A stretch of 64,000 nucleotides of DNA from Planctomycetota bacterium (GTDB lineage Bacteria > Planctomycetota > B15-G4). The notes beneath the pieces were generated by a model that saw only the letters and a list, made by a program, of their open reading frames with translations, was not told the DNA's origin and ran no database searches. How positions within the stretch are numbered: the stretch's first letter is position 1; every line of letters begins with the position of its first letter. A program made the position numbers and the translations under genes. This document shows, one piece after another, positions 1-8,816 of this stretch. The DNA lies in NCBI GenBank assembly GCA_029259745.1, contig JAJDEO010000029.1, positions 1-64,000 of the forward strand, written 5' to 3'.

Positions 1-166
1 TTAATTGTGCTTTTTTGGGGGGGGGGGGCCTGGGTGGTGCGCCCCCCCCCACCCCCGACAGCATTGATTCGAAGGGCTGGCGACGAGAGGCCCCTGGGCA
101 CAGCTTTGTGCGGTCATCGCTGCAAAGCGCCACAAGGAACCCATCTTCAAGAAAGGAGGTACTGCT

Positions 167-349
167 ATGGATAGAAACTGGATAGCGAAAACGCTCGTGA
201 TCGTCGGCTGGCTGGCATTCGGCATCGGCTCCTGTCTCGAAAACCCGTGCGTCTCCCTCGTGTTCTTGGCGCTGAGCAGGGCTCTGCCCAGCGGCCTCTT
301 TTCGCGGTCTCTCAACATGGCTCGTGGAGTGATTCGAGTCGGCGCGTGA
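167..349 (+). CDS. Small putative membrane peptide (60 aa)
   Basis: I do not recognise this peptide. The ATG is preceded by a near-perfect Shine-Dalgarno sequence, AAAGGAGGT, at 152-160 with a 6-base spacer. That is among the strongest in the window and is the main reason to call it. Residues about 8-34 form one or two hydrophobic stretches containing two cysteines; the C-terminus is short and basic (RSLNMARGVIR). It could be a small inner-membrane protein or a secreted peptide. It lies alone about 115 bases upstream of the ABC exporter operon on the same strand. No homology claim is made; it could be a chance ORF behind a chance SD. Confidence 0.42.
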   Translation: MDRNWIAKTLVIVGWLAFGIGSCLENPCVSLVFLALSRALPSGLFSRSLNMARGVIRVGA

Positions 350-465
350 CCCAGAGGCACCCTCCACGTCACAATCCGACTGTCTGAAACTCACGACCGA
401 CCTCGTCGAGGATCGCGGAGCATTCGACGCTCTACGATCCTCGCTAGCGTTCCTGGACATCCTCG

Positions 466-1425
466 TTGATCCAGATCGAACATCTCACACGTCGCTTCCA
501 CGATCTCGTGGCCGTCGACGACGTCTCGCTCGACGTCCAGCAGGGCGAGGTCGTGGGCTTCCTGGGCCCAAACGGCGCCGGGAAGTCGACCACGATCCGC
601 ATTCTCACCGGGTTCTTGCCGGCCTCGAGCGGACGTGCCGTGGTGGGCGGGCACGACGTCGCGACGCACAGCCTCGAGGCCCGGCGACTGATCGGATACC
701 TGCCTGAGCTCGTCCCGCTTCCGCTCGATGCGCGCGTGGACGAGTACCTCGACTTCCGGGCGCGGATCAAAGGCGTGCCGCGCTCGGCGCGCAAGGCTCG
801 CCGCGCTGCCGTGGTCGAGCAGACGGGCCTGGGCGAGATGCAGCGCCGCATCCTCAGCCAGCTCTCGCGTGGATACCGCCAGCGCGTGGGGCTCGCCGAC
901 GCGCTCATCGCCGACCCGCCCGTGTTGATCCTCGACGAGCCGACCGGCGGTCTCGATCCCGGTCAACGTCAGGACGTCCTCGACCTCATCGCCACACTGC
1001 GCGGCGAACGCACGGTGCTCCTCTCGAGTCATGTCCTCGCCGAAGTCGACCGCATCTCGACCCGCGTCGCGATCATCCACCGCGGCAAGCTGCTCGCCGT
1101 GGGGACGAAGGACGAACTCGAGCAGAAGATGGGACGTCGGGGTGACGTCGAGATCGGTGTCGAGGGTGACACCGCGGCGCTCGTCGCATGGCTCGGCGCT
1201 CGCGACATCGAGTCACACATGAGCGCCGGCGGGCGCGTCGTTGCGCACGTCGGGGAGGGCGCCGATCACGCCGAGCTCCTCAAGGCTCTCGTGGACGCGG
1301 GCCAACCCATCACGCGCTTCGAACCACTCACGCGCAGCCTCCACGAACTCTTCCTCGAACTCACGCGCGGAGCCGAAGTGACGCACCGCTTGTCACATCC
1401 GGCCCCGAAGGTGCCGTCGGCATGA
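466..1425 (+). CDS. ABC transporter ATP-binding protein, GldA/NatA-type
   Basis: This 319-residue nucleotide-binding subunit hydrolyses ATP to power the permease encoded next. Walker A is GPNGAGKST (residues 34-42), the signature region SRGYRQRVGLADAL lies near residue 132, Walker B VLILDEP near 153 and the H-loop SSHVL near 187. The extra C-terminal ~90 residues are the usual tail of this exporter class. TTG at 466 is the only possible start, since an in-frame TAG lies 21 bases upstream; residues MIQIEHL match the usual N-terminus. No clear SD precedes it. The stop overlaps the permease ATG (ATGA), and GldG-like and DUF4340 genes follow. That layout is typical of gliding-type exporters in planctomycetes and Bacteroidetes, but the substrate is unknown. 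Confidence 0.93.
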   Translation: MIQIEHLTRRFHDLVAVDDVSLDVQQGEVVGFLGPNGAGKSTTIRILTGFLPASSGRAVVGGHDVATHSLEARRLIGYLPELVPLPLDARVDEYLDFRARIKGVPRSARKARRAAVVEQTGLGEMQRRILSQLSRGYRQRVGLADALIADPPVLILDEPTGGLDPGQRQDVLDLIATLRGERTVLLSSHVLAEVDRISTRVAIIHRGKLLAVGTKDELEQKMGRRGDVEIGVEGDTAALVAWLGARDIESHMSAGGRVVAHVGEGADHAELLKALVDAGQPITRFEPLTRSLHELFLELTRGAEVTHRLSHPAPKVPSA

Positions 1426-2162
1426 GAACCACCCTGCCCGCACTGCTCTGGCGCGAACTCGAGAGCCTCTTCTTCTCGCCGCTCGCGTACATCGTGTTGA
1501 CGGTGTCGCTGTTGCTCAACGGTGTCTCGTTCCTCTCGGCGCTGTCCATCAGCGGAGGTGTCGTCGAGGACACGGTGCGCTGGTTCTTGGGCGACGGTCC
1601 GCTCTTCTGGGTGACGATCCTCGCCGTGCCCGCGCTCGTCACGATGCGCCTCGTCGCCGAAGAGCGCCGCGCCGGAACGCTCGAAGTTCTGCTGACAGCG
1701 CCGGTGCGCGACGGCGAGGTCATCGTCGCGAAGTTCCTCGGCGCCCTGGCATTCCAAGCGTTCCTCTGGGCGCCGACGCTGATCTACATCGTCATCCTGC
1801 GCCAGTACGGCGCGCTCCCCGATGCCGGGCAGCTCTTCACGCTCTACCTCGGCGTGGCGTGTGTCACGTCTCTGCTCACGGCGTTGGGTCTGCTCTTCTC
1901 GACGCGCACGTCAAATCAGCTCGTGGCCGCCGTGGGGGCCATGGTCGCCAACGTGCTGCTGTTCGTCGTTCCGATCATGATCCCCAACCTCCAGTCGCCC
2001 GGCTGGACGCGCGCGGCGGCAAGCGTGTCGATGGTGGAGCACTTCTCGCGGTCGTTCGGACGCGGGCTGCTCGATTCGGGCATCCTCGCCTGGTATCTCG
2101 CGGCGACCGTGGCGCTCTTGATCGTTGCGACACGCAGCCTGGAGGCGCGGAGATGGCGATGA
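1422..2162 (+). CDS. ABC-2 type permease (GldF-like)
   Basis: This is a 246-residue integral membrane protein with about six hydrophobic segments, beginning MRTTLPALLWRELESLFFSP. It has the typical 'ABC-2 permease' opening, with the conserved EERRAGTLEVLLTAPV loop between the second and third helices. It is the membrane channel partner of the preceding ATPase. I chose ATG 1422 because it overlaps the ATPase stop as ATGA and yields the family-typical N-terminus; the reading frame stays open further upstream only as a shadow of the ATPase gene. The 3' end overlaps the start of the GldG-like gene. Function is confident at family level; the exported substrate cannot be told from sequence. Confidence 0.9.
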   Translation: MRTTLPALLWRELESLFFSPLAYIVLTVSLLLNGVSFLSALSISGGVVEDTVRWFLGDGPLFWVTILAVPALVTMRLVAEERRAGTLEVLLTAPVRDGEVIVAKFLGALAFQAFLWAPTLIYIVILRQYGALPDAGQLFTLYLGVACVTSLLTALGLLFSTRTSNQLVAAVGAMVANVLLFVVPIMIPNLQSPGWTRAAASVSMVEHFSRSFGRGLLDSGILAWYLAATVALLIVATRSLEARRWR

Positions 2163-3679
2163 ACAAGGGCGGCTTCTCGACCGGACGACGCGCCTTCGAC
2201 GTCGCCGAGGGCCTCGGGCTCACCGTCGTGCTCTTTGCGCTCGTGGCGGCGATCGTCTACGCGGCGACGCGCCCCTCGGTGCGCGTGCGTCTCGACCTCA
2301 CCGAAGGCGAGACGTACACACTCACCGAGCAGACGAAGCAGGTGCTCGCCGGCCTCGACGAACCGATCGAGTTCATCTCGATCATGCGCCCCGAACTGTC
2401 GGCCTATCCGACGGGGCTCGCAACCGTCCAGGCCGAGGCGGCCGACTACGTCCACAGCCTGCTGCACGAATACGAGCTGGCGTCGGGCGGCAAGGTCACC
2501 GTGCGTGTGCTCGACCCGACGGCCGATCGACTCGAAGTCGTCGACCTCATGCAGAGCCTGCACCTCGCGCGCGCCAACGTCGTGCTGGTGCGCAGTCGCA
2601 ACCGCACCGAGCAGGTCTTCCTGCAGGAGCTCGTCACGATCGACGAGGGGACGAGCAACCTGCAGGACATCCATCCCGCCGAGATCGTCGACCTGCGCGC
2701 CGAGGGCCCGCTGACGTCGGCGCTGCTCTCGGTCAGCTCCGAGGTGCTGCCGCGCATCGGGTTCCTGACGGCGATGGGCGGGCCGGCGCTCGGCGACTTC
2801 GAGCAGTTCGGGCTCGGCTTGCTCGAGCAATCCGTGCGTCTGCAGGGCATCGAGCCGCAGGGCTTCGAGCTGCAGACGGCCAACGCGGTCGTGCCGCCGG
2901 AACTCGATGTCGTCGCCGTCATCGGGCCACGCAGCCGATTGACCCAAGCGATGGTCGACGCGCTGGCCGCCTTCCACGCGGACGGCGGGGCACTGCTGCT
3001 TGCACTCGACCCCGAGAGCCCGCTGCGCAGCCAGTCCGACGAAGCCATGGACGGCTTCCTGCGCGACCTCGGCCTCGCGCGCGGGCGCTACATCCTCGTG
3101 CAGGACGACCTCGTCGGGGAAGGCAACGGCGACAGCGTCTTGCCGATCCGCGACTTCGCCGACCACGACGTCACGGCCTCGATCGCAAGCCAAGGCACCG
3201 TTGCGACGTTCGTCGCCACGGGTCAGGTCGCACGTCACGACGACGCACCGGCAAACGTCGTCGTCGAACGCCTCGCTCGTACGAGTCAGCTCGCCTTCGC
3301 CGACCAGCCGCTCAACGCCCAGTCGAGCGCAGGCAACTACAAGCTCGATCCCGGCGAGATGCGCGGCTCACGCTGGGTGGCCGCCGCGCGCGATCGCGTC
3401 GGCGGCGACGGGCGCGTCGTGCTCTTCGGCACATCGCGTGTCATGACGAACGACACGATCCAGCGCGGCGGTGCAGCCAACCTGTCGCTCTCGCTCAACG
3501 CGATCCAGTGGCTCACGGGCCGGCAAGACGCACTCGCCGTGCGACCGCGCACGCGCTTCGAGTCGCGCGTCGAACTCTTCGCCGACGAACAGACCGAGAT
3601 CTTCAGTTACGTGATCATCGCCATGCCGCTCGCCGGAGCCCTGCTGGGGCTGCTCGTCTGGTTCACCCGCCGTCGCTGA
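2153..3679 (+). CDS. GldG-family ABC transporter auxiliary protein (ABC_transp_aux)
   Basis: This protein has 508 residues, with an N-terminal transmembrane helix (about residues 20-40), a large extracytoplasmic region and a C-terminal helix followed by RRR. The motif TLTEQTKQVLAGLDEP and the following IEFISIMRPE resemble the DUF7088/ABC_transp_aux layout of GldG-like proteins that assemble with ABC-2 permeases. The start ATG 2153 has GGAGG seven bases upstream; a second in-frame ATG at 2159 is an alternative. It overlaps the permease gene by ten bases, so the four genes from 466 to 5539 form one operon. Motility by gliding is not implied: many non-gliding bacteria carry this set. Confidence 0.85.
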   Translation: MAMNKGGFSTGRRAFDVAEGLGLTVVLFALVAAIVYAATRPSVRVRLDLTEGETYTLTEQTKQVLAGLDEPIEFISIMRPELSAYPTGLATVQAEAADYVHSLLHEYELASGGKVTVRVLDPTADRLEVVDLMQSLHLARANVVLVRSRNRTEQVFLQELVTIDEGTSNLQDIHPAEIVDLRAEGPLTSALLSVSSEVLPRIGFLTAMGGPALGDFEQFGLGLLEQSVRLQGIEPQGFELQTANAVVPPELDVVAVIGPRSRLTQAMVDALAAFHADGGALLLALDPESPLRSQSDEAMDGFLRDLGLARGRYILVQDDLVGEGNGDSVLPIRDFADHDVTASIASQGTVATFVATGQVARHDDAPANVVVERLARTSQLAFADQPLNAQSSAGNYKLDPGEMRGSRWVAAARDRVGGDGRVVLFGTSRVMTNDTIQRGGAANLSLSLNAIQWLTGRQDALAVRPRTRFESRVELFADEQTEIFSYVIIAMPLAGALLGLLVWFTRRR

Positions 3680-3697
3680 CCTCCTGAAGGACACCGC

Positions 3698-5539
3698 ATG
3701 CTCTCGCGCCTGATGACCCTCGCCGTGCTCGTCGGTCTGGCCCTGTGGCTCTGGGACTTCGCCTCCGACGAACGCAGCAAGGAGATCGCGCTCGTGTCCG
3801 GGCCCGGGCTGCTGTATCCGGGGCTCGTCGTCGACGACGTGACGTCGCTCTACCTCCAGCTCTCGTTCGGACAAGACCTGCTGCTCGAGCGTGAACGCGG
3901 AGGCCCGTGGCGGATCACCGAGCCGACTCAAGAAGTCGCCCGTCAGGGACTCATCGCGCAGGTGCTCGAGAATCTGGCGTTGGCCGAGGTGAAACTCGTT
4001 CCTGAAGAGCGTCGCACGGCCGAGCTCCACGAGCTGGGCCTCGATCCGCCCGAACACAAGATTCGCATCGGCATCGGCGACAGCGAGCGCACGCTGTCCC
4101 TCGGGGCGCTCGACGAGTTCGAGAACATGCTCTACGCACGGCGCGCCAACGACCCCGCGGTGCTGCTCGTCTCGCGCAACCTCACGTCCTTCTTCGGCTG
4201 GCATGGCGAAGAGTGGGTCGACCCGCACCTGTTGCGCGGCCTGAAGGGGACGTTGACGGGCATTCGGATCGACAAGCCCGACGGCGTGCTGCTCGACGCC
4301 GTGCAGGAGGGCGGTGAGTGGCGTCTCAACGGCGCCGGTGCTCCGCTGGCCGACAGCGCGCGCATCTCGCAGATGGTGCGCGCGCTGCAGTTTGCCGAGA
4401 CGAATGGCGTGGCCGCCTCGCGCGTCACCCATGCCGCGCTGCGCGAGGTCGGTCTGCCGACACCGCCAGAGGCCGAGGTCGGCGACATCGGAAACGCGAT
4501 CCGCATCGAGATGACCGCACCGGGACAAGACCCCGCCGTCGTGTTCCTCGCGCTGCCCGACGATCAACCCGGGTCAGATGTTTACTACGTGGCGCGCGGC
4601 GACTTCGGGCGCATCCTGACCGTGCCGCGCAAGGCCATCGCGATGATTCAGAACGACGCCTCGTTCTTCCGCGAGCGTTCGATCCTCCCACCGGTGCGCG
4701 AGCGGGCCTCGGCGCTGCGCATCACGGACGGCGACACCGTCACGCTCGACATCGTCCAGCAGAGCGGCGGTTGGGTGTTCCGGAGCCCCGAGCGCCTCGC
4801 CGGCGAAGCCGTCGACAGCCATCGCATCGAAGGCCGCTCGCCGCTCGGCGAGTTGTTCTTCATGTTCGACGAGCTCGAAGCCGTCGACTTTGCGACGCCG
4901 AAACCCGGCGAGGTCGTGACGGCGTCGATGCACGTCACCTGGTCGCGCGCCGGACTCGAACGACTCGATCGCGTCGACTTGCTCGGTGAGCCCTTCGAGA
5001 ACGCCGAGGGACAGCGCCTCTGGCGCGCGCGGGCCTCCGACCGCCCCGCGGAACGTCTCCTGCTCGACGCCGAGGCCGTCGAGGCGCTGCTCGATCCGTT
5101 CATCGCCGATTCCCTGCGCACGCTTGCGCCCGTCGCCTTCGACGAAAACGACTACGCGTCGATCAAGATCTTCCTGCCGGGCCGCGCCGAACCGCTGACG
5201 TCGGGCCTCGACGCCGCGGGCAACTGGACGGGCGATGATGAGATCTCGCGCCAGCGCGCGTTGGCCGAGGACATTCGCCGGGCCGGGCTGCGAGGTTTCC
5301 GCTGGGAACCCGCGAGTCACAGCCTCACGAGCTGGCCGTACCAGCTGAACTACCTCGCGGACGACGGCAGCACGACGGCGGCCATCTCGCTGCGCCCGCC
5401 GCGCGCCGACGAACCGCAAGAGGCGTTCGGAAAGCCGGCCGCCTACGCACGCATCAGCGGCTGGCCGGACGTCGAACTCATCGTCCCCGGGATCTGGCTG
5501 CAGCGCTTCGACGCGCTCGGCCAACCGATCCGACGCTAG
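3698..5539 (+). CDS. DUF4340 domain-containing protein
   Basis: This is a 613-residue protein anchored by one N-terminal helix (about residues 4-18) with a long extracytoplasmic portion of repeated DUF4340-like modules, each alternating 'WRITEP', 'RTLSLG' and 'ARRANDPAVLLV'-type beta strands. The start has AAGGA eight bases upstream. DUF4340 proteins regularly follow GldG-like genes and are thought to be periplasmic partners of the exporter; their biochemical role is unknown. The stop codon TAG is followed immediately by a copy of the dispersed repeat described at 5540. Family membership is read from layout and neighbours; no enzyme motif is visible. Confidence 0.8.
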   Translation: MLSRLMTLAVLVGLALWLWDFASDERSKEIALVSGPGLLYPGLVVDDVTSLYLQLSFGQDLLLERERGGPWRITEPTQEVARQGLIAQVLENLALAEVKLVPEERRTAELHELGLDPPEHKIRIGIGDSERTLSLGALDEFENMLYARRANDPAVLLVSRNLTSFFGWHGEEWVDPHLLRGLKGTLTGIRIDKPDGVLLDAVQEGGEWRLNGAGAPLADSARISQMVRALQFAETNGVAASRVTHAALREVGLPTPPEAEVGDIGNAIRIEMTAPGQDPAVVFLALPDDQPGSDVYYVARGDFGRILTVPRKAIAMIQNDASFFRERSILPPVRERASALRITDGDTVTLDIVQQSGGWVFRSPERLAGEAVDSHRIEGRSPLGELFFMFDELEAVDFATPKPGEVVTASMHVTWSRAGLERLDRVDLLGEPFENAEGQRLWRARASDRPAERLLLDAEAVEALLDPFIADSLRTLAPVAFDENDYASIKIFLPGRAEPLTSGLDAAGNWTGDDEISRQRALAEDIRRAGLRGFRWEPASHSLTSWPYQLNYLADDGSTTAAISLRPPRADEPQEAFGKPAAYARISGWPDVELIVPGIWLQRFDALGQPIRR

Positions 5540-5623
5540 AACTCATCCGGCGCGACGCACGCGCCCGGTTGCCCTCACTGGTCACGCACTGCGCATCCGA
5601 AGCAGTTCTTCAACACGCTGCTA
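5540..5623. repeat. Dispersed MITE-like repeat, internally deleted copy
   Basis: Positions 5582-5623 match the reverse complement of 16674-16715 at 41 of 42 bases. Positions 5540-5576 match the opposite end of the same element (reverse complement of about 16785-16820), including a GC-rich hairpin GGCGCG...CGCGCC. The middle of the element is missing. It starts directly after the stop codon of the DUF4340 gene and ends just before the stop of the convergent purN gene, so it may also separate or terminate the two transcripts. Confidence 0.75.
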
Positions 5624-5634
5624 GGCACGGCGAC

Positions 5635-6243
5635 CTACTGCGGATGGGCGTCGCCGGCGAGGTGGAGGCGAGCTCCGTACTCGCGGATCGCCGCAGGATA
5701 GGCCTCACACTCGGCGGCGAAGACGCGCGTCGCGAGTGAGTCGACGGTGTCGTCGGCGCGCACCGGTACCCTTGCCTGACGCACGACGGGGCCCGAGTCG
5801 TACTGGTCATCGACGACATGGACCGTGCAACCCGACTCGCTCTCGCCGGCCTCCAGTACGGCTGCGTGGACCGCGTCGCCGTACATCCCGCGTCCACCGA
5901 ACTTCGGGAGCAACGACGGGTGGATGTTGAGGATGCGACCCGTGAGTTCGGGCGGCACGGGATAGTGCACGAGATACCCGGCCATGATGACGAGGTCGGG
6001 GCGGGCTGCGAGGATCTGTTGCGTTTGGTGACGCGCGAAGGCCTCGGCGCTCGCGAAGTCGCGCCGCCGGATCACTTCGACGTCGAGCCCACGCGCTGCG
6101 GCACGCTCGACACCCTTGGCCTTCGTCCGCGACGACACGACGCCGACGACCTCTGCATCGAGGCGCCCGGCCTCGATCTCATCGAGGAGGTTGAGGAGCG
6201 TGCGACCACCTCCCGACAGCAGCACGACGAGACGCAACGTCAT
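5635..6243 (-). CDS. purN: Phosphoribosylglycinamide formyltransferase
   Basis: This enzyme transfers a formyl group from 10-formyl-THF to GAR in purine synthesis. It is 202 residues, the usual PurN length. The catalytic triad is visible as N106 and H108 in NIHPSLLPKF and D149 in QYDSGP. The N-terminal phosphate loop is SGGGRTLLNL (residues 10-19) instead of the more common SGxGSN, an unusual but probably tolerated variant. It is the last of three tightly spaced minus-strand genes (yggS, FG-GAP protein, purN; gaps of 34 and 28 bases). Two other purine genes, purE and purC, lie 27 kb away. A related formyltransferase-fold enzyme is the main alternative. Confidence 0.9.
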   Translation of the reverse strand: MTLRLVVLLSGGGRTLLNLLDEIEAGRLDAEVVGVVSSRTKAKGVERAAARGLDVEVIRRRDFASAEAFARHQTQQILAARPDLVIMAGYLVHYPVPPELTGRILNIHPSLLPKFGGRGMYGDAVHAAVLEAGESESGCTVHVVDDQYDSGPVVRQARVPVRADDTVDSLATRVFAAECEAYPAAIREYGARLHLAGDAHPQ

Positions 6244-6271
6244 GGCGACTCCGCTCGAAGACGTGTGATGA

Positions 6272-7924
6272 CTACTCGGAGATGGTGTAGCTCGCCACCT
6301 CCGACATCAGCCCGAAACCCGGAGAATACAAGGCACCGGCCTGGATGAAGACCTCGACTCCGACCAGTTCGCGCGGGAAGATGGGAAGCTGGAAGCCCTG
6401 GCCACCGGCCGGCGGCCCGAGGTAGTCGAGGATCAGCGTCGTCGTCGCGAGGTCGAGCTGGAAGGGCTTGTCATACGCCGGAAAGTCGATGCCGGGCCCG
6501 GTGCCGAGAGCGCCGAGCAGCGCGATCTTCGTCGCCGGGTACGAGAAGACCAGGATGTCGGTCTCTTCGCCGAGCCCCTTGGGCTGGATGAAGATCTGCG
6601 GGCCCGTCGCCAGTCCGCTCGAGCCGTCGTAGACGAACAGCGTGCCGCGCCCGACCGTTGCCACTTCACGGCGCCCGTCGCCCGTTCCGTCGGCGAGGCT
6701 CGTGATCGCGATCTGCTTGGTACGCGTGTCCGCGATCCAGAGGCGAGCCGCCATGCCGCTGTCGACTGCGTAGACGTAGTTGTCGACCGACCCGCCGTAG
6801 CAGTCGATCGTTCCGTTGCCGTCGACGTCGCCGCCGGCGGCCACCGACAGGATCGCGCCGGTGTTGAACGTCGAGACCTCGCGGCGGAACTGGAAGCCGC
6901 CGTTGCCGCCGAGCACGCCCGTGATCGAGTTGTCGAAGCTGCCGATGACGACCTCATCGATCCCGTCACCATCGAGATCATCGAACGTGTCGAGCGTGGT
7001 GACGTTGCGGAAGACGTCGAACGCTTCCCAGACCACCGTGCCGTCGCGGCCCGAGATGCCGTGCAGACACGAGTTGAAGTCGTCGTACTCGCCAATGACG
7101 AGATCGGCGATCCCGTCGTCGTCGAAGTCGCCAGTGGGGAGGACGACCGAGCCGGGACCATCGAGCGCAGCCTGCCAGAGGATGCACCCGTCACGACCCG
7201 AGATCATCGTGACGAAGGGCGCGGCGTCGCCGCCGACAGCCGCGATGTCGCGGACACCATCGTCGTCGATGTCGCTGGCGAGGCGCGCGTCGATGACCTC
7301 TTCGGCGAAGCCCGCGAACCACGCGGTCGCTCCGTCGACACCCGACAGCAGCGCCACGCCGTCGACGCGATGCCCCCCCGCGACGAGCACGTCGTCGTTG
7401 CCATCGCCCGTGAGGTCGGGGACGATCTTGACGCTGTAGACGTCGGCTGGGTCGGAGGCGTCGGGCGCGACGAGGTCGCGGCTCCAGACGATCGTTCCGT
7501 CGTCGGCGGCGCGCAGTTCGACGGCAGCGCCGGGCGCACTGGCTGCCACGGCGAGCAAACCGTCGGCGACGTCGAGCGCCTGGAACCAACGGAAGCGTCC
7601 GCTGCGCGGTGAAGCCGACCAGACGGCAAGCCCCGTCTGGCCGTCGAGCACACAGAGCGTGCGTGCACCCGGCGCGGCGTCGAAGCCGATCGCGACGTCG
7701 GAGAATCCGTCGCCGGTGACGTCTCCGACATCGATGATCACGCGGCCGACCTCGAGGTCGTCACGCACGGCGATCTCGATCCCTGGCGACGCGATCGTCT
7801 GACCGAAGGGGATGGGGTCGACCGGCGCGGCGATCAACGCGTCGACGTCGGCGATGACGCGGTCGTCGACCGTCATCGCGCTGAGCAGGAACGCGGCGCA
7901 GAAAGTGGGGATCATCGGGTGCAC
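6272..7924 (-). CDS. FG-GAP/VCBS repeat secreted protein with planctomycete-type C-terminal domain
   Basis: This 550-residue protein has a short hydrophobic N-terminus (MIPTFCAAFLLSAM) and about six FG-GAP blades, each with a calcium-type loop such as DVTGDGFSDV, DLTGDGNDDV, DIDDDGVRDI, DFDDDGIADL, DLDGDGIDEV and DVDGNGTIDC. It should fold as a beta-propeller outside the cytoplasm. The last ~110 residues are a separate beta-rich domain ending in FIQAG followed by EVASYTI, similar in layout to the C-termini of the proteins at 24287 and 58134. The start is GTG 7924 or ATG 7915; neither has a strong SD. It sits between yggS and purN, with no functional link evident. Confidence 0.82.
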   Translation of the reverse strand: MHPMIPTFCAAFLLSAMTVDDRVIADVDALIAAPVDPIPFGQTIASPGIEIAVRDDLEVGRVIIDVGDVTGDGFSDVAIGFDAAPGARTLCVLDGQTGLAVWSASPRSGRFRWFQALDVADGLLAVAASAPGAAVELRAADDGTIVWSRDLVAPDASDPADVYSVKIVPDLTGDGNDDVLVAGGHRVDGVALLSGVDGATAWFAGFAEEVIDARLASDIDDDGVRDIAAVGGDAAPFVTMISGRDGCILWQAALDGPGSVVLPTGDFDDDGIADLVIGEYDDFNSCLHGISGRDGTVVWEAFDVFRNVTTLDTFDDLDGDGIDEVVIGSFDNSITGVLGGNGGFQFRREVSTFNTGAILSVAAGGDVDGNGTIDCYGGSVDNYVYAVDSGMAARLWIADTRTKQIAITSLADGTGDGRREVATVGRGTLFVYDGSSGLATGPQIFIQPKGLGEETDILVFSYPATKIALLGALGTGPGIDFPAYDKPFQLDLATTTLILDYLGPPAGGQGFQLPIFPRELVGVEVFIQAGALYSPGFGLMSEVASYTISE

Positions 7925-7958
7925 ATCCGTGGAGAGTGACAGAGGGAAGTGTAGTCGA

Positions 7959-8714
7959 TCACTGCTGCGCCGGAGGGTTCATCGGCTCGCCGTGCGTGTC
8001 TCCTGGATCGAGACGCTCCGCGAAGCCGCCGACGATGGCCGTACCGATCCGCACGAACGTGGCACCTTCCTCCACGGCAACTTCGGCATCGCCGCTCATT
8101 CCCATGGAGAGTTCGGGCAGCGAGATCCCGAGACGGCTGACAACATCGTCACGGATCTCGCGCAGTGCGGTGAACACAGGACGGGCCGCTTCGGGCGTCG
8201 CGACGTACGGCGCCATCGTCATCAGGCCGACGAGCCGGACGGCCTCGAGCCTCGTGGCGCGCTCGGCAAGGGCCATGACCTCGTGGGGTTCGACACCGCC
8301 TTTGCTCGCCTCACCGGAGATATTCACCTGCACGAGCACTTCTCTCGTGAGTCCGAGTTCGCCGGCGATCCGGTCGACGCGCTCGAGCAGCGGCTGGCCA
8401 TCGATGCCGTGGAAGACGTCGAACAGCGGCAGGGCCCGGCGCACCTTGTTCGCCTGCAGTCGACCGATGAAGTGCGTGGTGAAACGCTCGCGCCACGGGC
8501 CGAGTCGCGCGGCAGCCGAAGCGATGCGGTTCTCGCCAACGTGCATGACGCCGAGCTCGGCCAGCGCGGCGAAGATCGCCGGCGGGGCGCTCTTCGTCAC
8601 CACCACGATGCGCACCTCGGACGCCGCCCGACCGGCGCGCGCGGCGGCGGCCTGGAGCTGGTCGGTGACACGGCCGAGCGCGTCGGAGAGCGGGAGCGGG
8701 TCGGGCGGCTTCAT
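7959..8714 (-). CDS. YggS/PLPBP family PLP homeostasis protein
   Basis: This is a 251-residue alanine-racemase-fold protein that binds pyridoxal phosphate and buffers B6 and amino-acid pools. The PLP lysine is K41 in VVVTKSAPP. HVGENR, HFIGRLQANK, QVNISGE, GLMTMAP and LSMGMSGD, all hallmarks of the YggS family, follow in order. Residues 1-30 carry a slightly long alanine-rich leader helix. It heads a three-gene minus-strand run with the FG-GAP protein and purN and is divergent from the propeller gene at 8817. It has no known catalytic activity. Identification is secure. Confidence 0.94.
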   Translation of the reverse strand: MKPPDPLPLSDALGRVTDQLQAAAARAGRAASEVRIVVVTKSAPPAIFAALAELGVMHVGENRIASAAARLGPWRERFTTHFIGRLQANKVRRALPLFDVFHGIDGQPLLERVDRIAGELGLTREVLVQVNISGEASKGGVEPHEVMALAERATRLEAVRLVGLMTMAPYVATPEAARPVFTALREIRDDVVSRLGISLPELSMGMSGDAEVAVEEGATFVRIGTAIVGGFAERLDPGDTHGEPMNPPAQQ

Positions 8715-8816
8715 GACGCCACGATAGCGTGCCCTGATGCCGCGTCCTGCACTCCGACGCGACTCGGCCCCGACGCCGCTTGATTCGCTTCACGGCCGGG
8801 CGCTACGGTCGCCGCC

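Noticed and set aside
1-372. Minus-strand 123-residue ORF at the window start
   Set aside because: Its C-terminus is translated from the G/C homopolymer runs (PPPPKKHN) and it shows no domain, signal or SD.
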